From contig CM055095.1 in NCBI GenBank assembly GCA_029204225.1, forward strand, positions 59,358,865-59,422,864: DNA of 64,000 nt, read 5' to 3'. The position numbers and the translations under genes were made by a program. The notes under the pieces are model-generated. The model was not told the DNA's origin. It saw nothing but the letters and a program-made list of their open reading frames with translations, and did not search any database. Below, piece after piece: positions 35,901 to 47,574 of this stretch (position 1 is the first letter of the stretch; each line of letters begins with the position of its first letter). Origin of the DNA: Diphasiastrum complanatum. Lineage: Eukaryota; Streptophyta; Lycopodiopsida; Lycopodiales; Lycopodiaceae.

Positions 35901-38900
35901 CAGCCCCTAAGCAGGCCAAACCAACAACACCTGCTCCAACTGGCTGTGATACTGCACCTCTACCTGTATCTGAAGCCCTGCGTGGTCGTTCTCTCCTCCC
36001 TGGCAGTTTCTGTGCCTTGCCTTTCTTGTTCGGTGCACCCTTGGGCCTTCCTGGTCTCTTGCGGACAAGAGGAGCTGTCAATGCCTCGTCACCCCCATGC
36101 AAATCACCTGGCTAGCTAGGCTGGGCCCAAGCTGAGGCCGGCTGGGGTAGGGAAGCAAAAGAGGGAACTCCCTGTGCACCTGAGCGAGGAGGATGAGCTC
36201 ATGGAGTGTGTGCCTGTGGGGCTGCTGCAGGTGGAGTAACTGGTTGTGCAGGAGGCGAGTACAGTGGCGATATGTACTGAAAGGGGCGCTGTGGTGGCCG
36301 GTACTGGTACATCCTGGGTGCTGCCAAAGGAGGAGGATGTGACGTGGGTGCTGCCACTGGAGGAGCCACTGTGGATGTGGGCGCTGCAAGAGAAAACCTG
36401 GGCACAGATGGTGGCCTGCCATGGAGACCTGGTGCTGCAGAAGTGGACGGCGATGGAGGGGCTGCAGGCCTAAATGGCATCGGTGGCACTGGAGGAGCTA
36501 TGCGACACACATACATCCTTTGAGGAGCTGGAGAAACTGTAGGCACCTCATGCGGCTGCTCTGGCTGGGACTCTGTGTATGGCATGTTGGCAAGAGATGA
36601 TGGGGGTGCCCTGACACTCGGCATCTGCTGGGCCTCTGAATCCAATGTGGCAACCAAGTCGTCCAGCTGGGCATCCGAATATAAATGCTCTGGGCTCTGG
36701 GACTCATCCTGTGCACCAGCCTCTGAATCATCCTGTGCACCAACCTCTGAATCATCCTGTGCACCAACCCCTGAATCAACCCGAGCCTCATCCCGTGCCT
36801 CATCATGTGCACCCTGTAGACCCTGCATGGCCTCCCAATCTGTGCAATCAAAGTCATCTGGTGCCTCCTCTGGTGTGCTGTCGTAGTAACGGCCATGACT
36901 CTGTGCTGCACGCATCCAAACATTTGCGGGACCGGCATCTAAACCACTCTGCCCTCTATCAAGAGCCTCCTCCATCATGTCGACATAGGTAGGTATGCCA
37001 CTGGCCCCCCCTGTGTGCCCTGCCTGTCTGCCGGTATAACCTGTGCCATGTGTCCAACCTCTGCCACGTGATGCACCTGTGACCCCTGCCCGTGGCGTGT
37101 GCCCTGCACCTGTATCATCTGCCTCATCCCTCTCTGATTTGGCAAACACAACCCGAATGGGCTCATCCTCATCATGCTCATCCTCTGACACTGGCTCATC
37201 TGCCTCGTACAATGGGGGCTCTCTGTGCTCAAGCCCAAGCTCTCTCTCTCTCTCTCTCTCATCTCGGCAAGCTCCCTCTCTCTCTCTCTGCCATCAACTG
37301 TGTGCCCAGGTCATCTGCAGGCATGGGATGGGTGCTGTCCGTAGGCAAGTCAACATGGCGCTCCAAATCAGATATCTTCGTCTGCAAGGTTTAAAATTTG
37401 CATGTTAGAGAGACAACTTTATGAAGAAATGAAACCAACGTACTAGGAGTCAACCAACATGCTATGGGAGAATAGCTAATCACCTGCAATGAGCTCGTAA
37501 TGGTCGGAAGTCTCTTGGCGAGACGTGCGTTGGTGCTACAGAACACCAACCGCTCCAACTGAATCACTGACAACCGGTTCCTTCTCCTCATGTGAATGAG
37601 TGCCCATGTGCTCCAATTACGCTCACACACGGAGGCAGCGCAGTCCTGTGGTACGTGCAATGAAATGGTTTAGCACACGTGCACGGGTGGAACGTCAATG
37701 AAACACAACAAGGGAGGATGAGATGAGATGCATACCTGTGAAAGGACCTGCAGTGCAAGACGCTGTATGGATGGATAGGTGCTGCCGAACATGGTCCACC
37801 AGGTAATGGGGAGCTGCCTCCTCTCTGGATCCTGAGTAGCCGGGTGACCGAACGTGCCCATGCCGAAACGAAATGCAGCGAGCTCCTCCATGAGCCTGAT
37901 AGGATCCAAACCTATGTGTGGACCCACCCTGTGAATGTACTGAAGCCAATCGGCCTCGAGCTCCCTGTCTGCGATCTGTGTCGGAGAGAGGAAGAGGGGA
38001 TGCAGCATGTGTGCAACGCTGTGGATACTCCTGTGGAAGTAGTTCCACCGCGTCTCCCATATGAACTTCAGCTCTGTCATCCTGCAGGTGAGGGGCATGT
38101 GGTTTAGGGCATTACGAAAAAACTTAACATTGACAAAAAAACAAACTAGCAAGTACTGAAAAGATAAAGGTCAATTACAACACTGTACCGCTTACCTCTC
38201 TGGCTGCAAGATGGGCAGCTGCAGGAACTGTCCAATCCGGTCCATGAGCTCATACACCAGTCCAAGTGTCGACCCCTCGCTGTCAGCCATGCGGAGCACA
38301 ATGTAGAGTGGTCGAAGCAGTCCTGACAATGTCTGTGCATCCCTCTAGAACTGGTCTCCCCTCACCGTGGAAGAAAAGTGCTTCTCATCCTCAGTGCGCG
38401 GAAATGTACTGGCACCCCAAAGATAACTGGCAACCATCTGTAGAAGCTGGGCCCTGTACCTGATCAAACGATCGATGACCACCAAGTCGAATGCAAAGCG
38501 TGTGGGGGCTGGCTTACGGAGGTCCAGATGGCTGAACACCTGGAACATGGCAAGAACACGCCTCTTTTTGGTGACAAAAGTCACGAGGAAGAGGGCCTCC
38601 CGGACGATGGCTCTAACCCAGGGAAGTGCTCCAATGTCCCCCATCAGAAGGTCTATGCCGTGCGCTGCACAGGGGGTATGAACAATATGAGGGAACTCGG
38701 CCTCTAGCAGTACACCCATCTGAATGCAATTCGTGGCATTGTTCGTCACCACCGTGACGACATGCTGTGGGCCTATGGCTAGGATGGAAGACCTGATGAC
38801 ATCAAACATGAACTCTGCAGAGACTCTCCCCCCCCTTGCTGCAATCCACTGCCCTCAAAAACTGTGTGCCCATGCAGTTGGAGACCAGTATGTTGAGAAT

Positions 38901-41900
38901 CGGCCTCCTCCTGACATCAGTCCAGCCATCGGACATGATGCTGCAACCGTAAGTGGCCCAGTGCCGACGCAGAGGCTGCATCTCTCTAGACAAGGACTCA
39001 ACCCTATCCCTCAGCATGTGTGTGCGGACAACCTCTGAACTAGGGACTCTCCAGCTAGGGCTGACAGACTGTGCAAGGCGGAAGGCCCTTCTGAAGGGCT
39101 CAGAGTCGGTGATGGCAAAGGGCAGGTTCAGCTCGTAAATCAGACTGGCCACGGCCTGTGTGGCCTCTCTGTCCATGTGCGGCTGATGCGCGCCGCGAAT
39201 GGTCTGCTGCACAAGGGCTCTCCCTGGTGGGCGACGGGTGGTGGACCTCCAACACGGTGCACCAACCGTGACGGGAATACTGGTGGATGCATCGGCTGTA
39301 GACGTGGAATGGGGAGAGTGGGATGCATTGGCAGGGATGGGTGCAGCAGCATAGGTGGGGTGCACTGGTGGAGGGGCAACATCTGGCATGGGGTACGAAA
39401 ACTGCTGGCTGAGGAGGTCATCCGGATGGGAAGAGAAGGAAGAAGGGATCTTTTCCACATCCTCGAAGGCCCCAACAGTAGCATCCTGGGCCTGCTCGGG
39501 TGGTGGAGAGTCCATGAGAAAGTCGTAGACTGGGGGAGCGCGAGCAACAGTGGGTGGTGGTGGAACCACAGTGGCAACTGGCGGACGCGATGGGACGGGA
39601 TCCATCGGAATCTGAGCAGATGGGGGTGCGTGAGGCAGAACTGTCTGAGGGGGATGAGGGGCAAAGGGACCGGAGGAGGATGCACTCCCTCTCCTCGTGC
39701 GTGCCAGCAATGCAGGCAGCAACTCGCAACTCTGGGTCAGCCACATAAGGAGCGGTGCAAAATCGGAGAATGCCCTCCGAAATGTTCTCCCCTGCCATGA
39801 GCCGCGGCCCGTAGGTGTCCAGTAGTCGCTGCCTGTCGGGGACGGTCATGCTGCCACAAGGGGCAGCATTCAAGGTGGCACCATTTTTGGCGCGTGCACC
39901 GAGCAGATGGCCTTTAAGGCGAGTGAGGGAGCAGCAAACTCGACGAGACAGTATCGGCAGCGCACGATCTTCTGACCGGTCTTGTTGGTCTTATTGGCAA
40001 CCCGCTTGACAGTGTCTACCTCGTCCCACAGACCGGAAAGCTCGGATCGCACCATTGCGATGGAGAAAACTAGGGACAAAACGTTGGAAAAAAAACAGCA
40101 GGGTACACTGTGTGAGAGACGCTGAAAATGGGTGAATGCAAGGCGAAGCAAGTCAGATGCAAGGCAGGGCAATGCGTGGGCGAAGGGCGACGCAAGGAAT
40201 TGAAGGTAAGCAGGCGGAAACAGTAGCGATGGCAGGGCGGAGGAGGGCGCAAAAAAATTTCTGATGAAATGCGAGGGGGGCGGGTAGTTTAGGTTAAAAA
40301 AAATTAAAAAAAAAATTAAATAATAAATAATATATTATATTATGGTACCGCGGTACCAACATGGTACCGCGGTACTGGTACGGTCCCGCGGTACCGGGAT
40401 CCGCGGTACCCAGTACCGTGGGACCTATGATATATATATATATATATATATATCATATATCCAGCGGTACCAGGATCCGTAGATCCTGGTACCGCGGATC
40501 CATATCTGATCCGCAGTACCATAATATATAATATTTTTTCAAAAATATTTTTTAAATTTAAAAAAAAAAATTAAATAAAATTGAGTGGATAATATGGGTA
40601 TCAGCTTGAAGCTGTTGACGAGAGCAGTGCATTTATGCAAGTTGCCGGTTCTGACGAGAGCGAATAGCCAAAGGACCAAGGGGATGCAAAACACCAAAAA
40701 GTGTGTTTTCACTTAGGGAGTCGGAAGGCCGGTGGGGGGCTCTGCCCCCCAAACCCCTTGCCGGGGGGCTACCGCCCCCCGGACCCCCGTTTTCTCGGGG
40801 GGCTACCGCCCCCCGAACCCCCCAAGACTTGCCTCCATATAGAAACTGTAATCTAGCCATCTCATAACCATCATGGTAGACCCTATACTAACAACTGTGC
40901 TCAGTAATGGCTTCTCCTCATAACGGGGGCCTTACAGATATGAGCTCACGGTTAACTTGTAGTGACTACTAAACTGAGAGGTGCATTATTTAGTTGTCTA
41001 ACACATTTTGTAGTTGAAAGCATCGACAACCTGCATAAATGCATTGCTCTCGTCAAGAGCTTGAAGCTGCTACCCATATTGCCCATTATTTTTTTTTAAA
41101 AAAAAAATTTAAATTTTATAAAAAAAGAATATGAAAAAATGGTGCTGCCCTAGTACCGCGGATTTTTTGGCGGCACCATAACCGCGGTACCACCGTTATG
41201 GTACCAGTGGTACCATAATGGCGGTACCACAGGGAACTATGATTTATATATATCATAGATCCAGCGGTACCAGGATTTCCGGATCCCGGTACCGCGGATC
41301 CAGTGTGGTACCGCGGATCCATACTGATCCGCGGTACCACAATATATATTATTTTTTAATATATAATATTTTTTAATATTTAATATATTACTATATATTT
41401 TTTTAACCTAATCCCCCCCACCTCGCTTCATCTCTCTCCATGCCCGTCGCCCTACTGTTCACGCCCTCCCTGTTGTCCGCGCCCTCTTTGTTGTATGCCC
41501 TCCCGACTGTCTTCGCATTGCACTGATCGCGTCCTCCCCTGCTATTGCTATTTCGGCCTTTATTGTGGTTTTTTCAAGCCTTCCGACTCCTATCGCACCC
41601 ACAGAGATCTCTGCCTTCTTTCCGCAGTCCTTTCTACAGAGATGGTGCATTCCAACCTTGCCGATCTGTGGGACGAGGTGGACATTGTCAGGCGGGTTCC
41701 CGACAAGTCTAACAAGTCCGGTGCAAGGATAGTGCGCTGTCGATATTGCCTGACAGAGTTCGTTGCCACCCTCACTCGCCTTAAAGGTCATCTACTCGGC
41801 GCACGCTCGAGAGATGGTGGCACACTGAATGCTGCCCCCTGTGCCAGCATGTCCGTTCCCGTCAGGCAGCGACTTTTGGATACCTACGGGCCACGTCTTG

Positions 41901-44900
41901 TGGCGGGGGAGAACACCATTTCGGAGGGTGTTCTTCGGTTTTGCACCGCTCCTTACGTGGTTGACCCCGAGTTGCTGCCTGCTTGGCTGGCACGCACGAG
42001 GAGAGGGAGTGCATCCTCGTCCAGTCCCTTTGCCCCTCGTCCCTCTCAGACAGTTCCGCCTCACGCACCCCCATCTGCACCCATTCCGGTGGATCCTGTC
42101 CCACCGCGTCCGCCAGTTGCCACTGTGGTTCCACCACCACCTACTGTTGCTCGCACTCCCCCAGTTTACGACTTTCTCATGGACTCTCCGCCTCCCGAGC
42201 AGGAGCAGGCCCCGGATGCCAGTGACGAGGCCTTCCAGGATGTTGAGGAGATCCCTTCCTCCCTCCCTTCACATCCGGATGACCACCCTACCCAGCAGTT
42301 TTCGTATCCCATGCCAGATGTCCACCCTCCACCAGTGTACCCCACTTACGCTGCTGCACCCATCCCGGCCAGTGCATCCCACTCTCCCCATTCCACGTCT
42401 ACAGCTGATGCATCCACTAGTGCCCAGGTTGTCGCGTCATCATCCATTCCCGTCACGTTTGGTGCACCGTGCTGGAGGTCCGCTACCCGTCGCCCAGCTG
42501 GGAGAGTTCTTAGGCAGCAGAGCATTCGCGACGCGCATCAGTCGCACATGGATAGAGAGGCCACACAGGCCGTGGCCAGCCTGATTTATGAGCTGAACCT
42601 TCCATTTGCGATCACCGACTCCGAGCCCTTCAGAAGGGCCTTCCGCCTTGCACAGTCTGTCAGTCCTAGCTGGAGAGTACCTAGTTCAGAGGTTGTCTGC
42701 ACACACATGCTGAGGGATAGGGTCGAGTCACTGTCTAGAGAGATGGAGCCTCTACGTCGCCACTGGGCCACTTACGGTTGCAGCATCATGTCCGATGGCT
42801 GGACTGATGTCAGGAGGAGGCCGATCCTCAACATACTGGTCTCCAGCTGCATGGGCACACAGTTTTTGAGGGCAGTGGATTGCAGCAGGGGGGGGAGAGT
42901 CATATCTGCAGAGTTCATGTTTGATGTCATCAGGTCTTCCATCCTGTCCATAGGCCCACAGCACGTCGTCACAGTGGTGACGGACAATGCCACGAACTGC
43001 ATTCAGATGGGTGTACTGCTAGAGGCCGAGTTCCCTCACATTGTTCATACCCCCTGTGTCGCGCACGACATAGACCTTCTGATGGGGGACATAGGTGCAC
43101 TTCCCTGGGTTAGAGCCATCGTCCGTGAGGCCCTCTTTCTGGTGACTTTTGTCACCAGGAAGAGGCGTGTTCTTGCCATGTTCCGGGTGTTCAGCCATCT
43201 AGACCTCCGTAAGCCAGCCCCCACACGCTTTGCATTCGACTTGGTGGTCATCGACCGTCTGATCAGGTGCAGGGCGCAGCTTCTACAGATGGTTGCCAGT
43301 GATCTTTGGCGTGCCAGTACATTTCCGCGCACTGAGGATGGGGAGCACTTTTCTTCCACGGTGAGGGGAGACCAGTTTTGGAGGGATGCACAGACATTGT
43401 CAGGATTGCTTCGACCACTTTACATTGTGCTCCGCATGGCTGACAGCGAGGGGTCGACACTTGGACTGGTATATGAGCTCATGGACCGGATTGGACAGTT
43501 CCTGCAGCTGCCCATCTTGCAGCCAGAGAGGTAAGCGGTATAGTAATGTAATTGGCCTTTATCTTTTTAGTAATTGCTAGTTTGTTTTTCTGTCAATGTT
43601 AAGTTTTTTCGTAATGCCCTACACCACATGCCTCTCACCTGTAGGATGACCGAGCTGAAGTTTATCTGGGAGACGCGGTGGAACTACTTCCACAGGAGTA
43701 TCCACAGCGTTGCACACATGCTGCATCCCCTCTTCCTCTCTCCGACACAGATCGCAGACAGGGAGCTCGAGGCCGATTGGCTTCAGTACATTCACAGGGT
43801 GGGTCCACACATAGGTTTGGATCCTATCAGGCTCATGGAGGAGCTCGCTGCATTTCATTTCGGCATGGGCACATTCGGCCACCCGGCTGCTCAGGATCCA
43901 GAGAGGAGGCAGCTACCCATTACCTGGTGGACCATGTTCGGTAGCACATACCCATCTATACAGCGTCTTGCACTGCGTGTCCTTTCTCAGATATGCATCT
44001 CATTTTATCCTCCATTGTTGTGTTTCGTTGAAGACAATGTGCTGAAGTATTTCAATGCACGCACTACAGGACTGTGCTGCCTCCGTGTGTGAGCGTAATT
44101 GGAGCACATGGGCACTCCATCACACGAGGAGAAGAAACCGGTTGTCAGTGAGTCAGTTGGAGCGGTTGGTGTTTTGTAGCACCAACGCACGTCTCGCGAG
44201 GAGACTTCCAACCATTACGAGCGCATTGCAGGTGATAAGCTAACCTTTCATAGCATGTTGGTTGACTCCTGGTAAGTTGGTTTCATTTCTTGATAGAGTT
44301 GTTTCTCTGACATGCCAATTTTAAACCTTGCAGACGAAGATATTTGATTTGGAGCGCCAGGTTGACTTGCCTACGGACAACACCCATCCCATGCCTGCAG
44401 ATGACCTGGGCACACAGTTGATGGCAGAGAGAGAGAGGGAGCTTGCCGAGATGAGACAGACAGAGCTTGGGCTTGAGCACAGAGAGCCTCCATTGTACGA
44501 GGCAGATGAGCCAGTGTCAGAGGATGATTAGGATGAGGATGAGCCCATTCGGGTTGTGTTCGCCAGATCAGAGCGGGATGAGGCATATGATACAGGTGTT
44601 GGGCACACGCCTAGAGCAGGGGTCACAGGTGCATCACGTGGTAGAGGTGGGACACATGCCACAGATTATACCGGGAGACGGAAAGGGCACACAGGGGGGG
44701 CCAGTGGCATACCTTCTTATGTTGATATGATGGAGGAGGCTCTTGATAGGGGGCAGAGTGATTTGGGTTTACCTTCCGCAGCTGCTTGGATGCGTGCATC
44801 ACAGAGCCATAGGCATTTCTATGACAGCACACCAGAGGAGTCACCAGATGACTTTGATTGTACCGATTGGGAGGCCATGCAGGGTTCGCATGGTGCACAG

Positions 44901-47529
44901 GATGAGGCACGAGATGTTCCCGAGGATGGTGCTCATGACGAGTCCCAGAGCCCAGAGCATTTGTATTCGGATGCCCAGCTGGACGACTTGATTGCAGACT
45001 TGGATTCAGAGGCCCAGTAGATGTCGAGCGTCAGGGCACCCCCATCCTCTCTAGCCAGCATGCCCTACACAGAGTCTCAGCCAGAGCAGCTACACGAGGT
45101 GCCTGCAGTTCCTCCAGTTCCTCAGAGGGTGTATGTGCGCCGCACAGCACCTCCAGTGCCACCGATACTGTTGAGGCCTGCAGCCCCTTCATCGCCATCC
45201 ACTTTTGCAGCAGCAGGTCTCCATGGCAGGCCACCATCTGTGCCCAGATCTTCTCTTACAGCACCCACATCTACAGATGCTCCTCCAGTGGCAGCACCCA
45301 CGACACATCCTCCTCCATTGGCAGCACCCACGGCACCGGCTCCTCCTTTGGCAGCACCCACAGCACATCCTCCTCCTTTGGCAGTACCCAGGATGTACCA
45401 GTATCGTCCACCACAGCGCCCCTTTCAGTACTTATCGTCGCTGTACTTGCCTCCTACAGGGACGGCCCCTCCACATCTAGTTCCTCCACCAGCAGCAGGC
45501 CCACGGGCACACACTCCTCGGACCTATCCTCCACTATCAGCTGCACAGGGACACCTATCTTTGGCTACTCTATCCCAGTCGGCCGCAGCTTGGGCCCAGC
45601 CTAGTCAGCCAGGTGATCTGCATGGGGGTGACGAGTCATTGACGGCTCCCCTCGTCCGCAAGAGGCCAGGAAGTCCCAAGGGTGCACCGAACAAGAAAGG
45701 CAGGGCACAGAAACTGCCAGGGAAGAGAGGACGACCTCGTAGGGCTCCAGTTGCTGGTAGAGGTGCAGTATTACAGCCAGCTGCAGCAGGTGTTGTTGGT
45801 TTAGCCTGCTTGGGGGATGATGCGGAGGCAGATTTGGAGGATGAGGATGACGAGTCTTCCCCCTCGGATACACAGCCCATGCCAGTACCAGACAGACATA
45901 GATATCAGTTGCGAGAGTCAGCTCGGGGCCCCTGAGTTGTCTCCGAAGCATTCATCTGAGTTTGAGGCAGAGCATTGATTGTAGCTCCGTCATTTTATTT
46001 TCAGCAGTTTGATATCATGTTCCATGTTTGGCGGCCAGATGGTCGAACACTGTATTCAGACCATTTTTCATATTATATTTAGTGTTGGACGTATTCTATT
46101 CACTGCACAATGTGTATTTGTCAATTTGTAATTGTGATGTTCTACTTGCAGTTTTACTTCAAATGGTGTGTGCATGTTTTCAATCAGTTTTCACTACAGA
46201 GTTTGAGAGCATATGCAAAACACAGAAATACAACCCCCCTAATAGCATTTCATAATCACATACATCAGATTGCATTACACTAGGCACGCATTGCACAAAA
46301 AACACACCGTACATTAAATCAACAGATGTATCAAAATTACAATACGTATTCCCGCCGCATACGGCTGGGGCTGTTCTTTACACCATGCTAGACACTAAAT
46401 ACTGCCTCATCTATTGATGAACATTAAATAACAACAGTCAGCCACATACGGTTAGACCCCATCTATGCTAAACACTCCTATGGGTCCTCCACTGACTCCT
46501 CGCCCTCATCAGGTGCATTGTTCTGACGCTCTCGCTCTGCCTCCTGGTTAGCCCGTGTTGCCTCCTGGTCAGCCCGACGGCGGGCAGCCCTTTCCCTGAC
46601 CATGATGAGCTGCCGTCGTGTGAAGTTCATTCCGATCTGCTCATCCAAATCCAGCTCGACAGCAGGGGCGGGGGCCACAGCGGGGGCGCTGGGTGTCTCT
46701 GCCGAGTCTCTCGCAGCATCTCTGCAATGTCTGCTTCTTGCTTCCGATGCCTTTCGTTGTGCCTTCGGACATCTTCCTCGAGCTTTCTCCTGGCTTCACC
46801 CTCCGCCATCTCGCGACACCCTGTTGCTCGAAATGACCCTCACAGCCTCTCATAGCCTCTCAATGGCTCTCACTGGCTCTCTCACAGCCCCCCTCTCACA
46901 GCCTCTCACTCGGTCTGTCACACAGCCTCTCACAATGCCTCTCTCTCACAGACTCCCACTGGCTCTCCCTCACAGCTTCTCACAATGCCTCTCACCCCCT
47001 CTCACTGGCTCTCTCACTGTCTCGTGAGTGCCTATTTAACCCCACAACCTGTTTCCCAATTTGCTTTTGTTGATGATCCCATGTGCTACTGTACCTGCCC
47101 CATGTGCTGATCCCCCACATGTTGCACTGCGATTGGGTCCATGGTCTGCTCCTCCACAGTGCCCATGTGACGGTGTACCTGTCCGGATGTATTGCTCCCC
47201 CACATGCTGCACTCCGATTGGGTCCATGGTATGCTCCTCCACAGTGCCCATGTGCTACTGTACCTGCCCCATGTATTGCTCCCCCCCACATGCCGCACTC
47301 CGATTGGGTCCGCTCTCCCACAGTGCCCCCAGTATAGTCCCCCTGTACAGTAACATCTTAGTTTTTACCTAGTTTTAGCTTGTTAAAGCGGTTTTTTTTT
47401 TTTAAAAAAAAATAATAAAAAATATTATTTTTGTGGTGCCGCCCTGGTACCGCTGGTCTGAGGGCGGCACCATAACCGCGGTACCACCATTATGGTACCG
47501 CGGTACCATAATGGCGGTACCACGTGCCA

Positions 47530-47574
<45 letters not shown>

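Larger units (their letters stand above)
34745..40428 (-). mobile_element. hAT-like transposon copy A (5' end intact, 3' end deleted)
   Basis: Starts on the minus strand at the (TA)n edge 40428 with CATAGGTCCC and a palindrome array. It carries the whole transposase region (40055-35743) and the convergent second ORF (34871-35215), then ends at 34745 where copy A2 begins. The 3' subterminal repeats and terminal array present in B and C are lost. Confidence 0.85.
41254..47531 (+). mobile_element. hAT-like transposon copy B (full length, about 6.3 kb)
   Basis: Bounded by (TA)n on both sides and by palindrome arrays at 41254-41342 and 47441-47531. The order is transposase (41642-45935, plus), convergent ORF2 (46809-46478, minus), CT-rich ORF2 leader, 85-bp repeats, A/T run, terminal array. 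This copy shows the full architecture of the family but its genes are broken by stops, a frameshift and a splice-site change. Confidence 0.85.

Noticed and set aside
39177-39800. 207-codon plus-strand frame
   Set aside because: It is antisense to the Pro-rich linker of the copy A transposase; its Gly/Trp/Arg-rich composition is the complement of Pro-rich codons.
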